Program-made: the position numbers and the translations under genes | Assembly (NCBI GenBank): GCA_024278175.1 | Contig: JAJRTS010000033.1 | Span: 1-64,000, forward strand | Direction of reading: 5' to 3' | Length of the DNA: 64,000 bases | DNA from: Gemmatimonadales bacterium | GTDB lineage: Bacteria; Gemmatimonadota; Glassbacteria; GWA2-58-10 | The notes under the pieces: generated by a model | The model's database searches: none | What the model saw: only the letters and a program-made list of their open reading frames with translations | What the model was told of the DNA's origin: nothing | Shown: piece by piece, positions 32,549-41,180 of the stretch | Layout: each line of letters opens with the position of its first letter | Numbering within the stretch: the stretch's first letter is position 1

Positions 32549-33961
32549 TTAATCTTTCCCGTCGTATGGCTCCGGCGCTCCGCTGGTTTTGCCGTACTTT
32601 TTGCGGGTAAAGCGATCCAGGTTGTCCTTGTAGCGCCGACCCGGGGGATAGTCATCGGTGTCCTGACGCCAGCGGGCGCACTCCCGGCGGAGCCGGGGCA
32701 GCACAGCGGCGTAGTTCTGATCCCCGGCCAGGTTGACAAACTCCCAGGGATCGTTCTCGGTGTCGTAGAGTTCTTCCGCTGCGCGCGGGACCATGAACAA
32801 CCGCATCTGCTCGGCGGTAAGCTCGTTACGGTCACGGGCCTCCAACAGGCTGGTCCAGCTCTCGGAACTCATCAGGTCGCTGGAACTGGTCCAGACCCGG
32901 GGCCGCCCGTTGTGGATATATTTGAAACGCGCGTCACGCACGCCGCGCTGGTTGTCGTCGTGGTTGTGCCAGTTGCGCTCCACATGGACATAGTCCCGGA
33001 TTTCGCTGTCCGGATCGGCAAACATACCGGTGGCGTCGCGGCCGTGCATGTCTGCAGTGGCTTCGGCCCCGGCCGCGGCAAGCAGGCTGGGAGCCAGGTC
33101 CACCGTACTGATCAACGAACGGCAGACACGGCCCGCCGGAGCATTGCCCGGCCAGCGCACGATCATCGGCACACGCACCCCGCTGTCGTAGCACGAGCCT
33201 TTGGCGCGCGGGAACGGCATCCCGTTGTCTGAAACGAACACGACAAGCGTGCTATCGGTCAGCTTTTCCTCGCTCAGCCACCGCTCAATCCTGCCGATCT
33301 CGCGGTCCATGCGCGTAACCTCGTCGTAGTAACCCGCCAGTTCCGCGCGGGTAGCCTCGTCATCGACCAGATAGGGCGGCACCTCGGCATCCGAGGGAGC
33401 GGCCGGGTCGGGCAGGGTATCCTGCTGATACGGCCGATGGGGGTCGTGGAACCCGACAGCCATAAAAAACGGGCGGCCTCCGGGCCGTTTGTCCAGGGCC
33501 TGTTTCCAGTCCCACTCGCTATCGAGCACCATGTCAAACTGGGCCGCTCCCACCGGACCCAGATGCAGCTTGCCCACATTGGCGCTCCAGTATTTCTTCT
33601 CCCTGAGAAAATCAGGTAAAATCCTGGTGCCCTCCGGCAGCGGCACATGCAGGCTCTCCGCGCCCGTGGCATGGGGGTACCTGCCGGTGAACATGGTTGT
33701 GCGGCTGGGGCTGCAACTGCTGGTGGTGACGAATGCGTTCGTAAAGCGTACGCCGGTTGCGGCCAGCTTGTCGATATTTTCCGTGCGGATTGTCGGATGG
33801 CCGTAACAACCGAGGTCACGATCGCCCAGGTCATCGGCTATCAGCAGCAGGATATTCGGCGGGCGGCCCTTGCCCCGCGCCGCTGCCGTTGCCGGCGCCG
33901 CTCCTGCAAAAGCCGCCGCCATCAGGCTGCCCAGAAAACTCCTGCGGTCGAGTGTACTCAT
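32549..33961 (-). CDS. Tat-exported sulfatase
   Basis: The 470-residue protein has a twin-arginine signal (LDRRSFLGSLMAAAFAG) and the sulfatase fold. The first metal site is IADDLGDRDLGCYGHP, the formylglycine motif is C83-S-P-S-R87, GKLHLGP carries the conserved Lys/His, and VSDNGMP is the second metal site. It resembles the iduronate-2-sulfatase subgroup of GAG-desulfating enzymes, though the substrate is not proven. It is closely related to the next sulfatase upstream (34114-35439), a tandem duplication in which only this copy has an export signal. Confidence 0.9.
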   Translation of the reverse strand: MSTLDRRSFLGSLMAAAFAGAAPATAAARGKGRPPNILLLIADDLGDRDLGCYGHPTIRTENIDKLAATGVRFTNAFVTTSSCSPSRTTMFTGRYPHATGAESLHVPLPEGTRILPDFLREKKYWSANVGKLHLGPVGAAQFDMVLDSEWDWKQALDKRPGGRPFFMAVGFHDPHRPYQQDTLPDPAAPSDAEVPPYLVDDEATRAELAGYYDEVTRMDREIGRIERWLSEEKLTDSTLVVFVSDNGMPFPRAKGSCYDSGVRVPMIVRWPGNAPAGRVCRSLISTVDLAPSLLAAAGAEATADMHGRDATGMFADPDSEIRDYVHVERNWHNHDDNQRGVRDARFKYIHNGRPRVWTSSSDLMSSESWTSLLEARDRNELTAEQMRLFMVPRAAEELYDTENDPWEFVNLAGDQNYAAVLPRLRRECARWRQDTDDYPPGRRYKDNLDRFTRKKYGKTSGAPEPYDGKD

Positions 33962-34113
33962 TGAGCGCTCCTTGTTGTCAATGATAAAGCCTATAGATCA
34001 CAGATTACTCAGATTTGAAAGAACTTTCACGGCCTTCCTTAACCACCCCGGTACACGACCACGCAGCTTCACAGGCTGCCACGGAGTTACGACCCCCCGG
34101 CGGTGGGCCTCGC

Positions 34114-35439
34114 TCACTCCTGCCTGAACGGGGCCGGGCCGCCGAGAATCTCGCGGCGCACCTTGCCGCTGAACACGTCCATCAGGTCCACCCGCCGCGC
34201 GTTGGGATCGACATCGTTCGTTTCCGCGATCCAGCGGTCGCACTCGGCCGCCAGGCGCTCCAGACGATCCCGGTAGTGCTCATCGGCATGAATATCGGTA
34301 AACTCCCAGGGATCGTCGAGAGTGTCGTAGAATTCCTCCGATACGCGCGGAACCATGAACAGCCTCATCTGCTCGCGGGTCAACCGGCCGGCATCACGCT
34401 CGGCCAGCAGAGACTTGTAGCTCGGTGAGTTCAGCACGTCCAGCGGCACCGTAAGCATCTGGCGCGGGAAAAAGTTGCGGATATACTTAAAACGCTTGTC
34501 GCGCACGGCCCGCACATGGTCGTCCAGATCGTGCCAGTTGGTTTCCAGGTGGACAAATTCTCTTGCACCCATGCCAAAGGGTTTGGCGAACAGGGCACTC
34601 TGGTCAATTCCCTCAATGTCCCCTGGGATATCAAGGCCTAGCAGACCCAACATGCTTGGGACCAGATCGACCAGGCTGAACAGTTCGTCGCAGACCGCTC
34701 CTTCCGGAAACCGACCAGGCCAGCGCACTATCAGAGGGGTACGGCAGCCTGAGTCGTAGCAGGAGGTCTTGGCGCGGGGGAACGGGATGCCGTTGTCCGA
34801 GAAAAAGACGACAACGGTGTTCTCGCGCAGACCGTTGGCTGAGAGCCAGTTATCGATTTCCCCTGTGACCCTGTCCAGCCGCGTGACCTCGTCAAAATAC
34901 ATCGCCAGATCCCCCCGGACCTGATCGGTATCCGGCAGGTAGGGTGGCACAACCACGCTGGAGGGATCGGCAGGGTCGTCGATAGCGCCGGCCTGGTAAC
35001 CCCGGTGCGGGTCGTTGAACCCCACCGCCAGGAAAAACGGTCTGTCCTGTGGCATATCTTCAAGCACGGCCTTCCAGTTGCCGATCTTACCATCCACCTT
35101 GTCGAACTGAGCCGCCGCGTTGTCGCCCATGTGGAACTTGCCCACGCTGGCCGAGTAGTAGCCGAGTTTTTTCAGGTAAGTCGGCAGCAGGTTCACGCCC
35201 TCGGGAACGGGTACGTGAAGGTCCTCGGCACGGATGGAATGGGGATAGCGCCCGGTGAAGGTGGAGGCGCGGCTGGGGCTGCAACTGCTGGTGGTGACGA
35301 ATGCGCTGGTGAAGCGCACTCCCTGCGAGGCGATCCGGTCCAGGTTTACCGTGCGGATTGTCGGGTGGCCATAGCAGCCCAGGTCCCGATCCCCCTGGTC
35401 GTCTGCTATCAGCCAGATTATGTTCGGCTTCTTGGACAT
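34114..35439 (-). CDS. Sulfatase without export signal
   Basis: The 441-residue enzyme starts directly at the catalytic domain (MSKKPNIIWLIADDQGDRDLG) and has no Tat or Sec signal, so as written it stays in the cytoplasm. It keeps the formylglycine motif C53-S-P-S-R57, GKFHMGD and FSDNGIP. It is a paralogue of the neighbouring exported sulfatase. A cytoplasmic sulfatase would act on imported sulfated oligosaccharides, which fits the adjacent intracellular GH94 phosphorylase gene, transcribed divergently. Confidence 0.88.
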   Translation of the reverse strand: MSKKPNIIWLIADDQGDRDLGCYGHPTIRTVNLDRIASQGVRFTSAFVTTSSCSPSRASTFTGRYPHSIRAEDLHVPVPEGVNLLPTYLKKLGYYSASVGKFHMGDNAAAQFDKVDGKIGNWKAVLEDMPQDRPFFLAVGFNDPHRGYQAGAIDDPADPSSVVVPPYLPDTDQVRGDLAMYFDEVTRLDRVTGEIDNWLSANGLRENTVVVFFSDNGIPFPRAKTSCYDSGCRTPLIVRWPGRFPEGAVCDELFSLVDLVPSMLGLLGLDIPGDIEGIDQSALFAKPFGMGAREFVHLETNWHDLDDHVRAVRDKRFKYIRNFFPRQMLTVPLDVLNSPSYKSLLAERDAGRLTREQMRLFMVPRVSEEFYDTLDDPWEFTDIHADEHYRDRLERLAAECDRWIAETNDVDPNARRVDLMDVFSGKVRREILGGPAPFRQE

Positions 35440-35592
35440 TGAATGATGCTCCCTGTGGATGTTATCTTCCGTTCTCTGATTGTAAGCGGCGGGTAGCCGG
35501 GTTACATTATATCAACCGGCAATTGAAAAATTGCACTCAATCCCTCTGTTCGCAATAATGTTGCGGGCCGAGGCTCTTAACCGTCCTGATAG

Positions 35593-35620
35593 TTGAGTAA
35601 ATTTTATCATCGCATATTAA
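35593..35620 (+). promoter_or_regulatory. Promoter for the GH94 gene
   Basis: TTGAGT (35593-35598) and TATTAA (35615-35620) are 16 bp apart, about 33 nt before the ATG at 35653, in an AT-rich divergent gap. Confidence 0.5.
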
Positions 35621-35652
35621 ATGTTAGTTAACGCTGAGAACGGAGAGATGCG

Positions 35653-38040
35653 ATGGGCCTGGCTAAAGGAAAATACGGATATTTCGACGAGAAAAATCAC
35701 GAGTACGTAATCACCCGGCCTGATACGCCCCAACCCTGGTACAATTACCTTGTCAACGACCTGGGCTATGTTGCGCTGATCTCCCACACCGGCGGGGGCA
35801 CCAGTTTCTTCCAGAGCGCCCGCGACAAGAAAATCCTGCGCTACCGCTACAACTCGGTCCCGGCCGACCGCCCGGGGCGCTGGCTCTATCTCAGGGACAT
35901 GACCAGTGGCGACTACTGGTCCTCCACCTGGAACCCGGTACCCAAACCGGCGAGCGAGTATACTTTCCGCTGCCACGTGGGACTCAACACGCAGACAGTG
36001 ATGTCCACCTATGCGGAGATTGCCAGCCGGCTCACTTACTTTGTGCTTCCCCGCCGCCCGGCCGAGGTCTGGCTGGCGCGGCTGACCAACACCGGAGACC
36101 GCAAACGGATCATCCACAGCTACTCCTACGGCGAGTTCAATTTCTGGGGCACGCTTCGCGACCTGCTCAACCTGGACAACTGCCCCAAGTGCAGCCGTTA
36201 CCATCTCGATGGCGATACGATTGTCCACGACACCTACAACGACCTGGGCGACAACCTGGACAACATGCAGTGGGTCAGGCATTTCGCCGGATTCCGTTCT
36301 TCACATAAGCCATACGCAATCAACCCGGAGCGGCAGGAGTTCCTCGGTGATATCTGGAGAAGCGAGAGCAACCCGCTGGTGGTCGAGAGCGGCCGCGACA
36401 GCAATTTCGAGGGCAGCGGAGACTACCCGATCTGCGGCCTGACCCATCGCTGGGAACTGCAACCGGGAAGTAGCGTGGAGTTCGCGTTCGTGCTGGCGTT
36501 CGGTAACAACGAGGACGAGATGCGCCGGGGACTGGAGGCCGCCGGGAATATTGAGGAACTGCGGGAATCACTTGAGCAGGTAAAAGAGCGCTGGAGCGAG
36601 CGACTCTCGTTCTTCCAGACCGCCACGCCGGAGAAGGAGGATTTCGATCCGTGCGTAAATACATGGAACCAGTACAACGCCTATATCAACGGCCTGCTCT
36701 CCCGCTCGATTTCCCCCTACAACTGGGGTGCAGACCGTGGACTGGGTTTCCGCGACACCCTGCAGGACCTGATGGGCGTCTGCCACAGCGAGCCGGAGTT
36801 CGCCAGGCAGCGGTTCCTGATGATGGCCGGGCTGATCCACAGCGACGGGATAGCGGCGCATAATTATTTTCCGCTCACCGATACGCCCGACATGCGCGAT
36901 TTCTTCGACGACCATCTCTGGCTGCCGTTCACTGTGGCCCGCTACCTGAAAGAAACCGGCGAGATGGGCCTGCTCGAGGAGCGAGTCCGTTTTGTCGACG
37001 GCTCAGGGTCGCAGAAGCTGATCGACCGGCTGGAACTGGTGCTCGACACCACCTGGCGCCTTCGCGGCAAACACGGCCTGCCCCAGACCGGCCACGCGGA
37101 CTGGAACGATGGGCTGAACCCCGGTTCGATGGAGAGCGAGAGCCTGTTCAACGCCATGCTGTTCTGCGCCTCCGCCCGTGAATTGGCGGCTATCGCCGAG
37201 TTCACCGGCCGAAACGAGCTGGCCGCCAGATGCCGTGAGCGCTACGAGGAGATGAAAGAGCTGGCCAACACCCACGGCTGGGACGGCCAGTGGTACAGGA
37301 GAATCCTGCTGGCCGATGGCGGCTGTATTGGTGGCAAAGATGTTTCTCCGGGCAGCATCTTTCTGGAGCCGCAGGTATGGGCCGTGATCGGCGGTGTGGC
37401 CGAGGGTGAGCGGGCGCGCACGGTGATGGACAGCGTGTACAAGCATCTGGCCCGCAAGCACGGGATCAAGCTGCTGGACCCGCCCTACACCGACTACGAT
37501 CCCAAGTGGGGCTCGATCAGCATTTTACTGCCCGGCCACAAGGAGAACGGCGCTGTTTTCTGCCATGCCGCCAGCTGGGCCGTGGTGGCCGAGGCAATCC
37601 TGGGCAACGGCTCCCGTGCCTGGGACTATTACAAGCGGATGGCCCCCACCACCAACAGCCGGATCGCCGAGGTCCACGAGACCGAGCCCTATGTGTACAG
37701 CCAGCATATCGCCCAGGAGCCGTTCCACAAGATCGGCCGGGCGCGCAACAGCTGGCTCACCGGCAGCGCCACCTGGTTCACCCTGGCCGGGCAGCAATAT
37801 ATCCTGGGAGTACGGCCTGAACTCGGCGGTCTTTTTATTGATCCAACCATTCCAGGCTGGAAAGAGTTTCGTGTTACCCGCAAGTTCCGCGGCGCTACAT
37901 ATGAGATAGAAGTCACCAATCCCGGCGGCGTGGAGCGCGGAGTGAAATCAGTTACAGTCGATGGCAAGGCAATCGAGGGCAACCTGGTGCCGCCTGCCCG
38001 GGCCGGGGCCACAGTGAAAGTGGAAGTTGTGATGGGCTGA
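35653..38040 (+). CDS. GH94 glycoside phosphorylase (cellobiose/chitobiose phosphorylase-like)
   Basis: The 795-residue cytoplasmic enzyme has the GH94 layout: an N-terminal beta-sandwich (about 1-280), a helical linker and an (alpha/alpha)6 barrel. RGLGFRDTLQDLMG, then HADWNDGLN with the general acid at about Asp486, and HKENGAVFCHAASW near the phosphate site are all present. GH94 enzymes split beta-linked disaccharides with phosphate, giving a sugar 1-phosphate and a free sugar, which saves ATP. Which disaccharide is used cannot be read here. GGAGAG lies upstream of the ATG. The divergent sulfatase suggests use of oligosaccharides taken up after desulfation. Confidence 0.88.
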   Translation: MGLAKGKYGYFDEKNHEYVITRPDTPQPWYNYLVNDLGYVALISHTGGGTSFFQSARDKKILRYRYNSVPADRPGRWLYLRDMTSGDYWSSTWNPVPKPASEYTFRCHVGLNTQTVMSTYAEIASRLTYFVLPRRPAEVWLARLTNTGDRKRIIHSYSYGEFNFWGTLRDLLNLDNCPKCSRYHLDGDTIVHDTYNDLGDNLDNMQWVRHFAGFRSSHKPYAINPERQEFLGDIWRSESNPLVVESGRDSNFEGSGDYPICGLTHRWELQPGSSVEFAFVLAFGNNEDEMRRGLEAAGNIEELRESLEQVKERWSERLSFFQTATPEKEDFDPCVNTWNQYNAYINGLLSRSISPYNWGADRGLGFRDTLQDLMGVCHSEPEFARQRFLMMAGLIHSDGIAAHNYFPLTDTPDMRDFFDDHLWLPFTVARYLKETGEMGLLEERVRFVDGSGSQKLIDRLELVLDTTWRLRGKHGLPQTGHADWNDGLNPGSMESESLFNAMLFCASARELAAIAEFTGRNELAARCRERYEEMKELANTHGWDGQWYRRILLADGGCIGGKDVSPGSIFLEPQVWAVIGGVAEGERARTVMDSVYKHLARKHGIKLLDPPYTDYDPKWGSISILLPGHKENGAVFCHAASWAVVAEAILGNGSRAWDYYKRMAPTTNSRIAEVHETEPYVYSQHIAQEPFHKIGRARNSWLTGSATWFTLAGQQYILGVRPELGGLFIDPTIPGWKEFRVTRKFRGATYEIEVTNPGGVERGVKSVTVDGKAIEGNLVPPARAGATVKVEVVMG

Positions 38041-38096
38041 GGAAAATAAAGATGACACTTTGCCGAATAGTTGGCTACAGATGGGAAAAACTGTTG

Positions 38097-38720
38097 TTAC
38101 AATGCAATATCAGCTAAAGTTTTGAAAAATCTATTGCAATAGCTTGCTTTGTTACGGACAACAGAAGGGTCCAATAATGCAATAATGTCCGGGGCATGTC
38201 TGGTTTTGTGGTATTTGCCTTTGTCGGTTCTTCTTGTCGCAGCTCTTAGATTCACATCGAGAGTACGCTTTGATAAAGCTTCAACGCTTTTTATCAAACT
38301 AAAATATTCTGATTTAAAATTTGTTGTACCGTAGAACGTCTCCAAGGCCTTGACATCGGCAGCTATCCATGCTTCCATATTTTGAACCATCAATTGACAT
38401 TGCACATCTTCCAAACCACTGATATCCCAACGATCATATTTCTCAAGGTGCAACCAGGGATTTGAATGCTCCACAGGACACTCTGAATCAACCAGTAGAA
38501 TAATTATACAATCCGGATTTGAGCGCCGAGCCCTTTGAAAATCATTAAAAGCGTCACCTCGCCCACCACAGGAGATAAATGAAATCTTGCTTTTTACCTG
38601 ATCGCCTAATGATGCATCTTTTTGCACAAAGCTCTTAAAACCCCTTCTTAAGCGAATATGTACATCTGTATTACCCGGTGGCCCACCTCCCTCTACATAA
38701 ACTCTGATTTCTTTCACCAA
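38097..38720 (-). CDS. DUF4276 TOPRIM-like protein, second gene of an AAA pair
   Basis: The 207-residue protein matches DUF4276: an acidic start VYVEGGGPPGNT, the block SCGGRGDAFNDFQRA, the acidic pair in IILLVDSECPV, and VQNMEAWIAADVKALETFYG. These acidic residues are laid out like a TOPRIM metal site, suggesting nuclease activity. The gene overlaps the end of the AAA gene by 7 bp and starts at GTG with GGAGGT upstream, so they are translated together. AAA plus TOPRIM/DUF4276 pairs resemble abortive-infection modules such as AbiL- or PARIS-type systems. It is AT-rich compared with its neighbours. Target and trigger are unknown. Confidence 0.8.
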   Translation of the reverse strand: MVKEIRVYVEGGGPPGNTDVHIRLRRGFKSFVQKDASLGDQVKSKISFISCGGRGDAFNDFQRARRSNPDCIIILLVDSECPVEHSNPWLHLEKYDRWDISGLEDVQCQLMVQNMEAWIAADVKALETFYGTTNFKSEYFSLIKSVEALSKRTLDVNLRAATRRTDKGKYHKTRHAPDIIALLDPSVVRNKASYCNRFFKTLADIAL

Positions 38721-39907
38721 AGGTTACCTCCGATTTCTCCTTTCAGCCATAATTGTCCTAAAGAATATTCATCCAACCACTCTTTCAAGTTTTTTTTGTT
38801 CAAACGCTTAAATGCCGTACCTGTCATTTTTTTCTCACACACAATAACTGCTTCAGGTATATCATTAAATTGTGAAATCAAAATATCAGAATGCGTAGTA
38901 ACTATTAATTGCGTTTCCTTTGATGCCTCTATCATTAAGCGCGCCAACTCAGGAAGAAAATCAGGGTGAAATCCAAATTCAGGATCTTCAATACATATTA
39001 GCGGCGGTGGGTCCGGGTCACACAATATTGCAAGCAGGCACAGAAGCTTAATGGTTCCATCTGAGGCCCTGTACAAGGGCACTGCTTTTTCCAGATTTCT
39101 TTCCTGAATATAAACATTTAACGTTTGCTGCTCAGATTTGACTTCAAAATCCTCAAAATAAGGATTAAAAATTTCCATAATTTTCATCATTCTACTTTTT
39201 GTGGCCCTATCGAGTTTCAATTCGCTTAACACATTTGCCAAATTTGTGCCATCTTCATATAGATGGTCAGACTCCTGCCCAGATTTATGAGGCATCCGAA
39301 TAGGTGCATTCCGTCCTAAATTCCAATCCGAATATATTATCATTTTCTTAAAATTTTCAGAGAGAAAGTATAATTCCGGATACCTTTTTGAATCCTTAAA
39401 TTGCTCAAACACCGAACGTGCGGTGCTTATTTCATTCGAATCCAGCTTTCTCCATCCACGTTTATCTTTTCCCAATAACCAGGCCTCTCCATTCTTATAA
39501 TAATAATCACTATTTTCCAAAAATGATTTATAGTTTTTTTTACTTTCTAAAGTAATCACTTCTTCTTCTATACCTGGTTTTTGTCCTATTGCCCCTACTA
39601 CAATCTTGTAAAAAAGATAGTTATTTGGATACCAATCATGCTTAACAACCGTTTCTATTCCAAAATTATTTTGATCAGCAGCGCCTTTCCATATTAAATC
39701 TCCAATTCCTCCAGACTTATTGATCCCCTCGTATAGCCCCATAACCGTCGATTTAAGGATGCCAATTGCTTCAAGAAAATTTGATTTCCCAGAAGAATTC
39801 GGACCAATAATAACATTGAGCGGTTGCAATTCAATTTCCTCAAACTCTCCGCTGAAACTAAGAAAATTCCAAAGCCTCAAAGATTTTATAAATACTTTGC
39901 CTTCCAT
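38714..39907 (-). CDS. AAA ATPase (AAA_21/RecF-like) of a two-gene cassette
   Basis: The 397-residue protein opens with a RecF/SMC-like N-terminus (IKSLRLWNFLSF) and Walker A GPNSSGKS (residues 35-42). The Walker B block LICIEDPEFGFHPDFLPEL and the H-loop TTHSDILISQF lie near the C-terminus. The middle is an insertion of about 200 residues without known motifs. This is the OLD/AbiL-type ABC-ATPase architecture without the TOPRIM part, which is supplied by the overlapping DUF4276 gene. The start at 39907 follows TTGGAGAT; a TTG 12 nt earlier is less likely. AT-rich composition suggests transfer. Confidence 0.85.
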   Translation of the reverse strand: MEGKVFIKSLRLWNFLSFSGEFEEIELQPLNVIIGPNSSGKSNFLEAIGILKSTVMGLYEGINKSGGIGDLIWKGAADQNNFGIETVVKHDWYPNNYLFYKIVVGAIGQKPGIEEEVITLESKKNYKSFLENSDYYYKNGEAWLLGKDKRGWRKLDSNEISTARSVFEQFKDSKRYPELYFLSENFKKMIIYSDWNLGRNAPIRMPHKSGQESDHLYEDGTNLANVLSELKLDRATKSRMMKIMEIFNPYFEDFEVKSEQQTLNVYIQERNLEKAVPLYRASDGTIKLLCLLAILCDPDPPPLICIEDPEFGFHPDFLPELARLMIEASKETQLIVTTHSDILISQFNDIPEAVIVCEKKMTGTAFKRLNKKNLKEWLDEYSLGQLWLKGEIGGNLW

Positions 39908-39988
39908 ATCTATCTCCAAAAAGGTAGATGGTATATTTTATCCCTCAACCAATTTGCCACATATTTGTTTTAAATTCAATGTCTGAAT

Positions 39989-40975
39989 TTATTCCCTGTT
40001 GTTTTTCTGCCCCTCCCACAATTCTCCAATCCTCTCCAGCGTCGCCGCCCGGTTCTGCTCCATCTCGGCCCGGCTGCCGCTTCTTACCACTCCGCTGGCC
40101 GCGCCCGGATGTCCGCTGCCGATATCCAGCGTGCGCATGATCTCTCCAATATCAAATTTTGCATAGTGCCGCTGCCCGGCCAGGGTCAGGCTCATCGAGA
40201 ACGACAGGTCGTTGGTGCGCAGCTTGCGCTGGAACAACGGGGACACCTCCAGCACGGCCATCGCCTCCGGGGCCAGGAGCTGCGCCAGATTTTTCATCAC
40301 CCGGGCCTTGCGCGTGTGTTCGCTGAAATCGAGCAGGATTATCTCGCCGCTGCCGCCCAGCAAGCCCATCTCCTTTTCGATCAGCCCCAGCATGCTCTCT
40401 TCCCCGGCCCGGAAACTGTCGGCACGCACAGTAACCTCGTCGCCGGCGGCCACGTCCTCCAGGGTCTGGTCCATCAGCGACAGGCACAGCCAGCGCAGAA
40501 ACTCCCGGCGCTCGCTGAACGAGCCCTCGCGCTCCTTGATCGCACAGTCGATCCGCGAGGCCGGCGTGTCGGCGCGCCAGTCTTCGATAGACTCATAGGC
40601 GAACGAATCGATTTTATCCGCCGCCGCGGCGATAACCTCTACCTCCCCGTCGATCTCGAACTCCTCGGAGAAATGGTCGACAATCACCCGCGCGCACGAG
40701 GGCGCAATCTTGCGCAGTCCCGGTATCTCCCCCTGGTCGAACCCCCGCAACTCCAGGTCGTCGAAATTGGCCACGTGATGGTCGAACCAGATCCCGCACT
40801 GCAGGGGGTAGGGCAGGTCGCAGACGATATCGAAGGCGCTGGTGGAAATCCGGTTGTGGATGATGTCGTTCGGCCCGGCAAACGCGAAATTCTCGATCTC
40901 CATGTAATATCCCACCAGCGCCGCGCTGGCTATCCCGTCGAAATCGTCGTGGGTCACTATCCTGTCATGCAGCAT
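39989..40975 (-). CDS. DHH-family phosphoesterase
   Basis: The 328-residue protein has the DHH metal motifs: H9-D10-D11-x-D13 at the start, a later CDLPY, and D65-H66-H67 (WFDHHVA). A DHHA1-like C-terminal part contains GSGHPGAASG. Relatives include exopolyphosphatases and nanoRNA/cyclic-dinucleotide phosphodiesterases; single-gene members without CBS domains are hard to assign. It is GC-rich, unlike the AAA/DUF4276 pair that follows on the same strand after 81 bp, so it is probably a host gene rather than part of the cassette. Confidence 0.82.
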   Translation of the reverse strand: MLHDRIVTHDDFDGIASAALVGYYMEIENFAFAGPNDIIHNRISTSAFDIVCDLPYPLQCGIWFDHHVANFDDLELRGFDQGEIPGLRKIAPSCARVIVDHFSEEFEIDGEVEVIAAAADKIDSFAYESIEDWRADTPASRIDCAIKEREGSFSERREFLRWLCLSLMDQTLEDVAAGDEVTVRADSFRAGEESMLGLIEKEMGLLGGSGEIILLDFSEHTRKARVMKNLAQLLAPEAMAVLEVSPLFQRKLRTNDLSFSMSLTLAGQRHYAKFDIGEIMRTLDIGSGHPGAASGVVRSGSRAEMEQNRAATLERIGELWEGQKNNRE

Positions 40976-41084
40976 ATTTTAACGTTCCATTCTTTCGAGT
41001 TTAAACAGGCTCCACCGCGACACCCCTGTTTCCGGCAAATTAGCCGGGCCGTGGGGCCAAGTCAAGCCGCATCCGAGGAGCCAC

Positions 41085-41114
41085 TTGACACGACAGCCCG
41101 TAAGCGGCTAATAT
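41085..41114 (+). promoter_or_regulatory. Promoter for the peptidase/maturase operon
   Basis: A perfect TTGACA (41085-41090) and TAATAT (41109-41114) are 18 bp apart, about 65 nt upstream of the start at 41181. Confidence 0.65.
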
Positions 41115-41180
41115 GTTCAGGCTTGCCAGGCGGTTAATGCATGTCCGACCAACCACTCGTCCCGAGCACAGGAGACTCCC

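Noticed and set aside
39989-40975. DHH phosphoesterase as third gene of the AAA/DUF4276 cassette
   Set aside because: It is GC-rich like the host, separated by 81 bp, and the AAA gene has its own RBS.
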